Source: Hygrophila difformis (taxonomy: Eukaryota > Streptophyta > Magnoliopsida > Lamiales > Acanthaceae). Taken from it: DNA of 64,000 bases. A program made the position numbers and the translations under genes. Position 1 is the stretch's first letter, and the number at the start of each line of letters is the position of its first letter. Of this stretch, positions 45,110-56,673 are shown one piece after another. Below the pieces are notes generated by a model. It was not told the DNA's origin and searched no databases. It saw only the letters and a list, made by a program, of their open reading frames with translations. The DNA is taken from NCBI GenBank assembly GCA_030278955.1, contig JAOANR010000002.1:19516057-19580056 (forward strand), written 5' to 3'.

Positions 45110-46812
45110 ATGATGAAGTCACTACCGCCAAAGATTGTCAAAATTGATCATCGAAACCTAATGGAAAACATCCGGGAAGAGGAAGAGGAGTTCAAAAGGA
45201 AGCAACGAGGTAAAGGGATTGTAATTAATTCTGATGATTCTAATCCCTCTTCTTTACACTTGACAGGCCGTGACCGATGCTTGCTATTCACAAAACAAGA
45301 GCTAGAAGCCGCCATTGAGGATGCCCCTCTACCATGCCACTGTTTCTTAGCTTTTGTAAAGCCTGTTGATGATACCTCTAAGAACTCCCCTGCTACATTT
45401 AATGTTCCAAATGATTTCCGCTGAATGATTGAGGACAATATGGATGTTGTTTCGGAAGAGTTGCCAGCTGGACTACCCCCTATAAGAGGTGTAGAACACA
45501 GAATTGACTTCGTACCAGGAGCATCAATACCCAATCGGTCTGCATACCATATGAACCCCGAAGAAACCAAGGAGATCCAAAAGCAAGTCCAGGAACTGTT
45601 GGACAAAGGCTGGGTTCAGGAGAGTCTGTCTCCTTGTGCAGTGCCAGTCCTACTGGTACCGAAGAAGAACGAAACATGGAGGATGTGTGTAGACTGTCGA
45701 GCTGTAAATGCCATTACAATCAAGTACCGCCATCCGATCCCCCGACTCGATGATATGCTAGATGAGTTGGGTGGAGCAAGCATTTTTACTAAGATATATC
45801 TGAAAAGCGGCTATCACCAAATCTGCATGCAGCCAGGAGATGAATGTAAAACAGCATTCAAGACAAAGTTTGGGCTGTATGAATGGCTTGTGATGCCGTT
45901 CGGACTCACCAACGCTCCATCCACTTTCATGAGATTAATGAATGAAACATTGAGGGAGTTTATTGGAAAATTCGTTGTTGTGTATTTTGATGATATTCTC
46001 ATTTATAGCCACAACGAACCTGATCATGTCAAACACGTTGTGCATGTGATTATCAAACTAAGGAAGGCCGAGCTATACGCGAATTTCAAAAAATGCACCT
46101 TCCACGTGCCTGAAGTCACATTTCTAGGGTTTGTCGTTGGGGGAAGTGGACTAAAGGTGGACGAGTCCGAGGTCAAAGCTATTTCTGAATGGACGCCACC
46201 GACCAACGTCAATGAAGTTCGGAGATTTTTGGGCATGTGCGGGTTCTTTCGACGATTTGTGCCAGAATTCAGTGTGATCACCGCACAATGACCTCGCTGC
46301 TGAAGAAGGGCTTACAGTTCAAGTGGGGCCCCAAAGAGCATAAATCTTTTGATGAGTTAAAAGATAAAATCACCCATGCGCCCGTGCTAGCACTTCCCAA
46401 TTTTGATCTTCCTTTCGAGGTCGAATGTGATGCATCAGGAACGGGCATGGGAGCAGTATTTTTGCAAGATGGACGACCCATTGCATATCACAGTGAAAAG
46501 TTTGGAGGAGCTCAGGTAAACTACTCCACATACGACAAGGAGTTGTATGTTGTGGTACAAGCTTTGAGGACGTGGCAACATTATTTGCGGGGAAGAGAGT
46601 TCGTTATCCACACAGATCACGAGACGCTGAAACATATACGAGAACAGGGGCAACTGAAAAATGCCAGACATGCCCGATGGAGCTCATTTATCGAATCATT
46701 TCCGTATGTGATCTGCTATAAAAAAAAAGGGGAAGGACAATGTGGTAGCCGACGCTCTCTCGCGACGATTAAATCTCGCTGCATTTGCTACCACACATCT
46801 GATTGGATTTGA
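45110..46812 (+). pseudogene. Element E reverse transcriptase and RNase H
   Basis: 45425-46291 covers RT: IPNRSAYHMNPEETKEIQKQ, motif A with KIYLKSGYHQI (the catalytic Asp is Tyr), MPFGLTNAPSTFMRLMN, and YFDDILIYS. 46237-46812 covers RNase H ([27 protein letters not shown]) in another frame, so a frameshift lies near 46265-46290. Upstream, 45110-45424 is the protease-RT linker, ended by a TGA at 45422-45424. With the catalytic Asp lost, the enzyme cannot work. Confidence 0.85.
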
Positions 46813-48670
46813 GCACATCAAAGAATTATATGCTCAGGACGCTGATTTTGGAGAAGTGTACAAGAAAACCGAGAAATTAGCATTTAAGGAATTTTCTCAA
46901 CTGAATGGTTTTCTATACTATGGAAACAAACTGTGCATACCAAAGGGATCTATCAGGGAACATCTGATTACTGAAGCACATTCTGGCGACATGATGGGTC
47001 ACTTTGGGAGAATTGCAATGATGAGCATATTGACAGAACGTTTTCATTGGCCAAGAATGGAAAAGCAAGTGGCGGACTTCGTCAACAAATGCATCACCTG
47101 TCTCCGAGCCAAGTCAACCGCCAAGCCGAACAGATTATAACAAGCATTGCCGGCATCAGAAGGCCCATGGATTGATTTATCTATGGATTTTTTTTATTAG
47201 GATTACCTCGCACGGCAAGAGCTAAGGATTATATTTTTGTTGTGGTTGACAGGTTTTCGAAGATGGCACATTTCATAGCCTGTGCCAAGACAAACGACGC
47301 GCACCACGTGGGCAAGATATTCTTCAAGGAAGTTGTAAGACTCCGCGGTGTGCCCAGAGACGCAAAGTTATAAGTTATTTTTTGAAATCCTTATGGTCTG
47401 AAATAGGAACCAGACTGTTGTTTTCTACTGCTTATCAGCCGCAAAGTACGAACCGAATCGAACCGAATACCACAGTATTCGCTTTGATTTGATAAGCTTT
47501 TCGAATATTATCGAATCGAATCGAATTATTCTATAAGGTAATTTAATAATTAATAAAATTAATTTTAATTATTAAACTTAAATATTTAATTTGATTTATA
47601 GATCAAATTTAATATTTTAATATTATATATAAATATATTTATATTAATTAGTAAATATAGTCACTAAAATTAAATTTTTAAATTATTTAACAAAATAAAT
47701 TTATATATTTAAATATAATTTTAATATAAAATCGAATATCGAATCGAATCAAATATTAATCGAATATTAAAATTCCGAATAATTTCGAATCGAATCACGA
47801 ATCGAACCAAAAATATTTGATTCTTTTACAACCCTACCGCAAACTGATGATCAAACTAAGGCAGTTAATAGAGTCTTAGGTAATTTACTTAGGGTTATTA
47901 CTGCATCTAGTAGCAAAAGCTGGGATGAATGCTTGCATTATATTGAATTTGCCTATAACAGACATGTACACAGTGCCACACACATGTCACCTTTTGAGGT
48001 TGTGTACGGTTTTAACCCCTTGACGCCACTTGATTTGTTGCCATTGCCTCGCAATGAGCATTTGAACATCAATGGCAGGAACAGGGCAAATGCGATAATG
48101 GAAATGCATAAAGATGTTCGAGACAGTCTGGTAAAAGCTGCAGAAGGATATGCCAAATATAACAACCGAGGTCGGAAGGAGTTGAAACTAAACCCAGGGG
48201 ATTGGGTCTGGCTCAACTGGAAGAAGGAACAGTTTCCTGCAAGCCGACGCAACAAGTTATCTCCGCGAGGGGATGGACCATTTAAAGTTTTAGAAAGGAT
48301 TAATAATAATGCGTATAAATTAGAACTATCTGAAGAATATGGTCATGTTAATCCTGTCTATAATGTTGCAGATCTGACTCTTTTTGAAAGGGACGAAGAA
48401 GATCATGGTCGGTTGATGGATCAACCTCCCCAAGAGGGTGGGGATGGCATGGAAGCCGGAACCAGAGCACTACTGATTCCCGCATTTCCTGAAGGACCGG
48501 TGTCCCAACAACGTTCCATGAAGTTCACATCCAGAATTGCTGAGTTGCTGACTCGGAATTTTGAAGATGAGCTTATGAAGGCCAAAGCCAATAAGATGGG
48601 TTTAAAGCTTCTGATTCAAATCGAGGAAAACCCCGGACCCACTCAACAGGATTCAGAAACCCACCATTGA
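46742..48670 (+). pseudogene. Element E integrase, running into its own 3' LTR
   Basis: A frameshift at an A-run (46722-46730) leads into the RNase H end and the zinc-binding part (46742-47140, CITCLRAK). The core (47141-47438) has several stops and a damaged second Asp region. It is split by an insertion (47446-47836) and resumes with the Glu region and C terminus (47837-48670, SPRGDGPFKVLERINNNAYK). The frame passes the PPT (48433-48444) and goes 226 bp into the 3' LTR before stopping at 48670, as known for CRM-type elements, where integrase overlaps the LTR. Near its end it reads QIEENPGP. Confidence 0.8.
47446..47836. mobile_element. Small A/T-rich insertion in element E integrase (non-autonomous, unclassified)
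   Basis: 391 bp flanked by CCGCAAA on both sides (47439-47445 and 47837-47843); removing one copy rejoins the integrase sequence. Edges are rich in CGAATCGAATCGAA, and the centre is very A/T-rich. On the minus strand the right end begins TAGGGTTGTAAAAGAATC, similar to ends of plant hAT-like MITEs, but I see no matching inverted repeat at the left end. Confidence 0.65.
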
Positions 48671-49526
48671 CCGAAAGCAGCCGGATGTCGATCGCCGGAA
48701 AGTTGGCTGGAATCCCTCACCGGAATAGCCACCGGAAATCGAACATTATATTTAATTGTTTTGTTTAATTTGTATTTAAAAAACTGCATGCATGAACAAG
48801 AAAATTTAATAATCAGTAGAGAGGAACCACCAGGTGGACCCCGCAGGGAGACTTACGACGCCAGCCTCTTACGATGCTAGCCTGACTTACGATGCTAGCC
48901 AAGCTTCACGTCGTAAATGTCACGACGTCCGAGTTTCAAGCCAAGGAAGTTACGGCGCTATCCTCAACCTATGACGCTAGCCGTCTCATGTTGTAAGGAT
49001 CGCGTCATCCGACCTCCCCCTTTCCCAGCCAGATTGCTGCCTACGACGCTAGTCACCCAGCTGCGACGCGAGCCGTTTCACGTCGTAAGCGCCTCGGGTC
49101 GTCAAGGACCACGTCGTCCCAGTAGTTTAGACTAGGGTTTCTCACTTGTTTAATCTTTCTCCCTGTTTATTGAAACCTTTGTAATTTCGGATGCCTATAT
49201 ATGTGGCCTCCTTAACATTGTATCATTCACCTTTGAATGAACATATTATTGAACACACTTGGAGAGTGCAAATATCATTTGTTTGAAGGTCACCATTCGG
49301 ATTCACACCATTCGGTTGGATTCCATTCAAGCTTTGTGGAGTGAGCTTGATTATATTGACACCTTGAGGGTATACGATTGAGGGAATAGCAAGAACACCT
49401 TGTGTGTTAGGCAATTCCAAAGTTGTGATATCGATCTAGGTAATTCCACCTCATCCATCTTTCCATTTAGGGTTCGGTCTCATCTTGTTCTTGTTGATAT
49501 TTCGTATCCAATCCTGATCCATGGCA
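48445..49526 (+). repeat. Element E 3' LTR
   Basis: 1082 bp starting TGGCATGGAAGCC right after the PPT AGAGGGTGGGGA (48433-48444), ending ATCCATGGCA. Inverted TACGACG motif cluster at about 48853-49112, TATA box near 49197. Its first 226 bp also code for the integrase C terminus. Confidence 0.88.
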
Positions 49527-49821
49527 GCTATCCATTTGGCAAATTCCCTAATCCATCATTCTGCCTGTTATTTGCCATTTGAGTTATGGTTGAAAATGTC
49601 CCCTGTGTGTAATCTTTCTGCCTTCTCCTTGTGTTTGTTCTGATCAGTCTTGTTGTTCTCTCAAGCTCACAATTGAAAGGAAGCAAGGGTTGTTTTGAGG
49701 ATCTTGTAATTCTTTCGCTCATAAACTGCTCAAATTTCTCCTGAAAAAAGAATGAAAGTATTAGGGAAAATAAAACAATAATGATAAAAGAATAATATTT
49801 ATGACAAAACAATGAATACAT
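49527..49821 (-). pseudogene. Element F gag N-terminal fragment
   Basis: Reads leftward from the PBS side; the probable Met is in MSERITRSSKQPLLPF. It is basic and Arg/Thr-rich, and cut at 49527 by element E. The other part of gag is 30359-31618. Confidence 0.65.
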
Positions 49822-49849
49822 TTGTTTTAATATTCATAACGCTACACCC

Positions 49850-49867
49850 TCCCTGGCAATGGCGCCA
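49850..49867 (-). other. Primer binding site, tRNA-Asp type (element F)
   Basis: On the minus strand TGGCGCCATTGCCAGGGA directly follows the LTR end at 49868. It resembles the tRNA-Asp-complementary PBS of Athila elements. Confidence 0.75.
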
Positions 49868-52800
49868 TGAAGCTTTTAAGAGATTTCTTATATTTCTCCA
49901 TTTGCAACTTACTACAACGACTCTCGATTCTCTCTTTATTACTCCCATTTGTAATAACAAGATTTTTAAAGAGAAATTTAAGATCATGTCTCTTTTACAT
50001 ATCGAAAGCGCACGGTATCAAGCTTGCAGTATTTATTTGATTTGTCGGGATCGTTCACTAGAGAGTTATATGATAGAAGCATTTTTATAGCGCACGAATC
50101 ATTAAAACATTAATATATTCTTGGTTCTGTGATGATTGATGGGTTTTATCTAAAACCTAATGCTGAAAATTAATATGTAGAAATATCTAAAATGAAAGCG
50201 ATAAAAGAATTTTCAGAAAAATATAGTAAAGGTAAGCATTAAATTGATGATAAAGATATGAATTCATGATTAATGTGATAATTGCGAATTAGAGATTGAT
50301 GTGGACAGAAAGACAAAGAAAATGAAATAAGACTGATGCAGAAGTAGTCACGGTTTGTGATTATTGAATAACGCGTGAGCTCAAAGAATTTGGATAATTC
50401 CTTTATCAGAGTTTTCTAAATCCTTTATGCCTTTGATCACTTTCCCAAGACGAGTACTTGTGATCCAGTGTCATAACAATATCAGTACTGAAATCATGAG
50501 ATACTTAACACTAAAAGATAATCGGTTAGACTTATCTTTTAGCATAAGCTTTTACAAATATCACTTAATCTGTTTCTTCCGGATCCAGATTAAGCCATTG
50601 AAACTCAGGGTCACGTCCAACCAATCTAAACTAGTCTGAACTTATTGTTGTTCTCTTATTATTCTGATAAGGATGTATCTCGTACTCCTATCATGAATGT
50701 CCTCTACAGCAAAATAAAATGTTGTTATTTAAATCTATCATCCAAGAGTTTTATGAGATTCAAGCTTCTCAAAGTAATTCCAACAAGTATTTATAAGAAA
50801 TAATAATCCTGTAAGTATATCAAGATAAAATTGCTAATCAAAGTCCTTGACTTATCTGGACTACTCAGATTCGTATAGATGCGTTGGCAGGAGAATCCAC
50901 TGTAAATATTCCTAAATACTCATTACTTAACTCAGGATTAATGAAATTCTATAAGTTCATAACTTCCTACTCATAGCATATGATTTGTTTATCATAACAA
51001 TCCTTGACCCCCGAAAATTATCTCTTCTAGACTCTCATTAATTCTTAAGACAAAAGATGATTTTTGAAACATCTTTCCCTTTTAAACGGTAGGTACTGAA
51101 TGTCCAACTATAGAACAGGTTTGTTCATCATTATCCTGAGTAAATGATGGTTTGGCAAACTAATATCCTTACCCAATCTCAATGTGCTTATGACTGTAAT
51201 GGCAACTAAATGATTATGAGTGGTATGTTATATAGGAAAGCTGAAATACTCTGCTCAATCTGGAAAATATCCCAAAATAATATGGATATAGATAAGTAAT
51301 ATATGTATAAAGAAACAATGAGGGTTCTGAATCCTCTAAGTAAAATGCTAGAGTGCTTCAAAAATACAGATTAGCAGCTAGACAGAATGTAGGGAATTAC
51401 TTCCCTTAAAAAGGATTTGAGAATTAAGTCTGCAAAATATATGTTCAATATAACTCGCAGTAATTATCTTGGGGTTTAAAACTATGAACATTCTAGTTTA
51501 CCGCGCGCTATATTTGAACAGCGTGGAGGGAGTTATTATTCATAGAATGTTCCTCAGATTCAAATAATACAGAGAATTGGAACTACTCGTGATAAGATTC
51601 TTAAGAACACAGCCTAAGAATCCGGCGAGGTCGTTCAACTCCCATTTATAAGCTAGGTGGTATACATATATAGCGAGAGGTTATTTGGCTTCCTTATGAA
51701 AAGGAACCAATTCTGATGTTGTCTCAGAATGCTCCATCGCTTTGTTCAAATGAACGAAGTGTGAGTTCTAAGTAAGCATTTTATAAAGCGTAAGAGTAAA
51801 GGTAAGATTCCTCGCGTCATTCCTATGCTGGAATAAAGCGAGAAAAAGTTTAAGCATGAAGGTAAATACTAAGTTGAAATGTTTCCAAAGATTCATCTCA
51901 CTATATTTACTTAAGAAATATGGCGATATTCATCCTGAAGTAGTTTAGTTAAGCTCGTGAATTCAGAATTTTAGCTTTGAAAATTATCATGCAATGTTTA
52001 ACACTGCGTGGGTCTTTGAGAACATGGTGAGGATCATTTTGCTTAATCAACAGAAATGTTAATGGAATCAAAATCAAAATGAATTAACAACCGGTTAAAC
52101 TAATTTCTTTAAAAGTTTTGCTAAGAACAATACCAAGATGGGCAGATACAGATTCCAGAATTCTAAGAAATATGGATCTGAGAACAATTATGATTCAGAA
52201 AACACTAATAAGGAAGAATTTGAAGATATGAATTTCTAAAAAATTTAGAATCAAGCAATCTACCAAAGATTATATCATCTCTTCGCAAATTTAAAAAAAA
52301 AAAACTAGAACAATAGACTCAAAACAGGATTTCTAAATCTCTAAATGATTACAAAGAATACAAACCAAGATTCTAAATTCTGATATGAAATTCATCCTGA
52401 ATTCAATCATCTTTCTAACTAATTCAGTTGTTTCGATTAAAAGGTTAAGATTCCAAAAGAAAATATGAGATCTGAAACATGATTTACCTTCATACAATAG
52501 AAAATGTAAACAGAAAAAGAAACGAATACACCTGGAAATCTAAAACTCATCAGAAAATGTGAATTTGATTCGATGAACACGAAGAAAACAAGATGAATCG
52601 ATCGTCACTGGAATGGAATGAAACACTTCCGATTGCAGAATTCTTCCTCCAGGAGATTCTTAATCTAATCTATCAAATGAAATTTAAATCTAATCTACTG
52701 ATACAAAAACAAATCTGAAGAACATGAACAATTAATCGCAAGAACATAATTTGAATCTAACTACCCTACCTACGAAAAACTGTAAAAGTGAACATGAGAA

Positions 52801-53385
52801 TTATGAGATTGAAATCTGAACTCCTCCGGTTGCTTTGAGCTGAATCTAGGTCTCTATTTATAGATGTGTACAAAAATAACTGCCTCCCGTCCTGAAGATA
52901 ACTATCTTTCTCGCGACTTAGTCAACTTACTCCCTCGCCTCACGCCTTGTTTTGTTCTCTTTCTTCAGCTTATTCCAACTTTCTTCTCACGTGATGTTAA
53001 ATGATCATCGCGTAGGCTTTCCAGTTTATCTGGGTTTCACCCTACACTCCTCGCGATGTCTCTTTTCTTCACTTGCGATACAGGTGATCTTTTCCAGACT
53101 TTGCCCTTCTCTCCAGGTCTGTTCCTCGCAATATTTCTTCTTCACTTTCTCTGTTGAATGACAAAGCGAGGATCAGTTCTGGCAAGAACATAGCGCGAAA
53201 TACATCTATTTATTTCCAACAATTTCAAGCTATTTATTTGCATTTTAAACTCTTCTTTGGATCTTAAAATTTTCCTAATCCCATGCAATTCTTTTAATCT
53301 TTTATTCATTCTCAAGGAAAAAATGATCAGAAATTATCACTAGGACACAAATTTGGATGAATATGGCAGTCATGAATGATTGTCA
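49868..53385 (-). repeat. Element F 5' LTR (complete, 3518 bp)
   Basis: In minus orientation TGACAATC (53385) to ...TTCA (49868). Copy of 12313-15802. TATA box TATAAATAGAG at 52862-52852, with CGC/GCG inverted motifs upstream of it (52910-53190) and more downstream (51480-51960). No gene is supported in it. Confidence 0.9.
52852..52862 (-). promoter_or_regulatory. TATA box of element F 5' LTR
   Basis: TATAAATAGAG on the minus strand, a textbook plant TATA box. The equivalent place in the 3' LTR (near 15258) has lost it through an 8-bp deletion. Confidence 0.75.
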
Positions 53386-55028
53386 TCAGATTATGACACT
53401 GATATTCAGTACATTGAAGGGAAGGCGAACCGGGTAGCAGATGCTTTGAGCAGAAATGAGCATCATACAATGGCATGTTTAGGGGTGATGCCCGAATGGC
53501 GCAGGGAATTACTCAGACTTGAGGTTCAGGTAGTTTCTTTTGGCTCTGTTCAGCACAGTTTAAACATGTTAGTCACCACATTATCTTTGATTGATGAGAT
53601 ATTAGCTAGTCAGCATGATAGCGAAGAGATGGCAGTGTTGAGATAGAAAATTCAGGAGGGTAAGGCTCCGGGTTTCAGAATTGATGATAAGGGAATGGCG
53701 AGACATGGCGACATATCGTGTATTCCTGAGTGTTTTGATGACTTGAAGAAGAAAGTCATGGATGAGGCACACACCACTCCTTATTCTATTCACCCAGGGG
53801 TCACAAAGATGTATAAACACATCCGACAGATTTACTGGTGGAACAACATGAAGAGGGATATAGTTGATTATGTGGCTAACTGTGCTACATGCCATCTTTG
53901 TGAAGGCTGAGCATATGAGGCCGATGGATTTGCTACAGCCATTAGCGATCCCTTAATGGAAGTGGGAATCCATTTCCATGGATTTTGTGATGGGGTTGCC
54001 TCAGACTGTGAGGAAAATGGATACTATCTGGGTGGTGGTTGATCGTTTAACAAAGAGTTCAGTGTTTATACCTATGAGATTGACATGGAGTATAAGTCAG
54101 CTTACACAGGCTTATATTCAACATGTTGTCAAGAGGTATGGGATTCCCAAAGAAATAGTGTCTGATCAGGATTCCAGGTTCTTGTCCAAATTTTGGAAGG
54201 ATGTTCAGACAGCTTTCGGCATGCACATTAACATGATTACTGCATGGCATGCTCAGTCCGATGGTCAGATAGAGCGGGCCATTAGGACACTAGAGGATAT
54301 GTTACGAGCTTTTGCACTTGACTTTCAAGGAAGTTGGGAGAATCATCTCAGTTTGGTGGAATTTAGTTACAATAACAGTTATTATGCGAGTATCGGTATG
54401 GCTCCCTTTGAGACATTGTATGGGAGGAAGTGCAGAAGTCCCTTATGTTGGAATGATTCCTCAGATAAGGTGAATGTAGGTCCTGAAATGATTGAACAGA
54501 CTGTTAAGTTAGTGAGGATCATCAGGGACCGCATGAAAGAGGCTCAGGACAGAGATAAGAGATACGCTGATTTAGCTCCTCGTAATGTAGAGTTTGAGGT
54601 TGGTGATAGGGTATTTTTGCGGTTATCGCCTATGAAAGGGGTACGCCGGTTTGGTAAGAAAGGAAAGTTGAGCCCAAGATACATTGGACCCTATGATATT
54701 GTCGAGTGGATTGGGAAAGTGACGTATAGGTTGCGTTGCCAACTGAAGTGGGTCGAGCCCATGAGTATTTCATATTTCCTTACTCAGGAAGTTTGTATCA
54801 GATCCATCTAAGATTATTCTGCCTGAAGAGGTTGAATTGGATGCTAGTCTTGAATATGAGGAGTATCTAGTGCGGGTGATTGATGCAAAGGAAAAGGTTC
54901 TGAGGCACAAAACCATTCCGATGGTTAAGGTGTTGTGGTCTAGGCATGGAGCTAAAGATGTTACTTGGGAAACTGAGGAGCATATGTAGTTGAAGTACCC
55001 AGACCTTGACTTGACTCTTTCACAATGA
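53386..55028 (+). pseudogene. Element D RNase H end, integrase and chromodomain
   Basis: Opens with IQYIEGKANRVADALSRN (RNase H end). A TAG at 53644 and a frameshift near 53905 break the zinc-binding part (HPGVTKMYKHI; CATCHLC). The core (53978-54811) has Asp in MDFVMG, Asp in VSDQDSRF and Glu in GQIERAIRTLEDM, all intact, and the GPY motif SPRYIGPYDI. A frameshift near 54737 leads to the chromodomain (VKVLWSRHGAKDVTWE), which has a TAG before YPDLDLT. The order and chromodomain match element A. Confidence 0.85.
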
Positions 55029-55114
55029 GGTAAACATTTTTCCCTTACTTGTTGATTTTGATCATATTCTTGAATGTGCGTTTCGGGGACGAAATGATCG
55101 TAAGGGGGAAGGAA

Positions 55115-56669
55115 TGTAATGGCCCGACTTATTTAAATTGGGCTGTGTAATTTATTTTTGGTGTTGGTTAAATTTCAGCCCATTTCCGGGGTATGCCCCA
55201 ATCGAGTTTAAGTGAGAGTGGGAGGGACCATTTGTAAATTTCAGAAATTAGAGTTGATGTAGGGTTATTTTTGCAGTTTTGCAAAAGTTGGAAGAAGGGG
55301 GGAAGGGCCGTTCGGCCTAGAGAAAGAGAAGAAAAGGGGAGAGCAAACACTTGGTTCGAATCATCACGTTTCCTTGGCGATCGACTAATCGGTTTGTTGT
55401 AAGTGTTTCCCCTTTTTGTCCTCTTCGCATTTTTTGTTTGTCTAGAATCTTCCTGTAAAATTTCATTATTTTTGTTGAGTAATTCTTTCCCAGAAAATTC
55501 ATCTTTAACATGTGTCCGCCAATTTCACGGAAAAATAGAGGTCTTCTGTTGAACGCCCGATTTCACATAGTTAGGGGCTGAATTTCAGAAAAGTGTATTT
55601 CACGAAAAATATTCCTTTTTGTGTTATCTACCTGCTGAAAAATTTCATAATTTTGGCCAAGTGGTTCGTTCCCAGGCCCTCGATGTTTAGGACTAATTCA
55701 CTGTCATGCATATTTTGCTTGAAATGTTGAGGATTTTCTTAACTTCCACTATCATAATTGTGTTATATACTTGGTGTGAACTCTTTGATGATACATAATA
55801 GTTATTTGGTGTATGATTTGCATAAAGATGATATCTTTGTCAGTTTCTGATAGCAGAAATCGATTTTGGAAAGAAGTTGATACATGGTTACTTTTGAGTT
55901 AAATGTTGAAAACATTGTGTGTAGAATTTGGGTAGGTGTGCCCACGTTTAGGCTCCGAAGAGCGAGTGCACTAGGGTGGAGCCATGTGTGGCCGCCCCTC
56001 TCATTATGTTAAATTATTATGATTTTGTCTATATCCCTAAATAATACTTGCAAGTGTTATTTATGAGCCCCGGGTGCGTGTCGATATAGGCTGCCGTTGG
56101 CATTGTTGAGGGATGAATTTCCGTATTATTGGAGCTCCTTTGGTGTCTCTACGTTATAGGCACAATGGCGAAAACGTGATTTTCTCGTTAGCTTAATTAG
56201 TTAAATAATGTTTAATATTTTAACTTGACTGCTAAAGTAATATTTTTTCTAAATAAAATAATATTTTGATTTAAGCCAATCCCTTTTAAAACCACATACT
56301 TGATATGGGATGGATTGGCTTACTCAGTAATTTATTTACTGATGTGTGTTGTTTTTCCTTTTTCTTACAGACTCTGACGAGCACATGCGAGCACGACATT
56401 CATTGGGATCATGGGATATTTTTTAAGAATTCATTGTATTAAGCTTCTGCAGTTTAATTTAAGCACTTAGAAATCTATTTTGGCCATGTTGGCCTTATTT
56501 TAAATTAATGCTTTTATTTTTCTGTTGTAAAGTATTCTACAATGGATTTTAAAGTTTTATACGAGTTAGCCTTAACATTTCTAGTTAAGTTAGCCTAGGG
56601 CAAGCTTAATTGGGAGATGTGGCGGTAGCATCCCGGCCCTTTTAGAGTTGTGAAAACCGGCGTGTTACA
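55115..56669 (+). repeat. Element D LTR (1555 bp)
   Basis: Starts TGTAATGGCCCG directly after the PPT and ends GGCGTGTTACA, followed by GATA and a PBS. Intron-like segment 55398-56370, two AAATTTCA motifs 182 bp apart (55458 and 55640), and a GGCCATGTTGGCC block near 56482. It is the most diverged member of the shared LTR design. Confidence 0.85.
55398..56370 (+). other. Intron-like segment inside the element D LTR
   Basis: Donor TTGTTGTAAGTG with GT at 55398; possible branch site TACTGAT at 56337-56343; TTTCTTACAG ending at 56370. At 973 bp it is the shortest of the set. Confidence 0.5.
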
Positions 56670-56673
56670 GATA

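Larger units (their letters stand above)
31619..49526 (+). mobile_element. Element E: Ty3/gypsy element with ~1.07-kb LTRs, nested in the gag of element F
   Basis: LTRs at 31619-32678 (1060 bp) and 48445-49526 (1082 bp), both TGGCATGG...ATCCATGGCA. The initiator-tRNA-Met PBS is at 32685 and the PPT at 48433-48444. The flanks GTTGT (31614-31618) and GCTAT (49527-49531) match in 3 of 5 positions, a possible decayed target duplication; the F gag frame is interrupted exactly here. The internal region holds gag, PR, RT, RNase H and INT with many stops. It is interrupted by element B (33207-41818) and a small insertion (47446-47836). The RT is of the chromovirus kind closest to CRM/Reina/Galadriel (MPFGLTNAPSTFMRLMN); I do not assign it further. 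Confidence 0.85.
12313..53385 (-). mobile_element. Element F: giant Athila-like LTR retrotransposon (minus strand) carrying an F-box array
   Basis: The two outer blocks 12313-15802 and 49896-53385 are direct copies, both 3490 bp over the shared part, with about 4 % divergence in the samples I compared. A tRNA-Asp-like PBS abuts the right copy (49850-49867) and a PPT abuts the left copy (15803-15822), so the element reads leftward. Order on the minus strand: LTR, gag (split by element E), protease, RT, RNase H, integrase, three F-box-like genes, a multi-kb env-like ORF region, PPT, LTR. Without E, its own length is about 23 kb (internal about 16 kb plus two LTRs of about 3.5 kb), roughly twice a usual Athila. 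It inserted into the RNase H-integrase region of element D (53386 onward). Its left end is cut by element A. Confidence 0.85.

Noticed and set aside
12313..53385. Element F as an Ogre (Tat) element because of its size
   Set aside because: The PBS is tRNA-Asp-like and not tRNA-Arg-like, there is no long ORF before gag, and the protease, RT and post-integrase ORFs are of Athila type.
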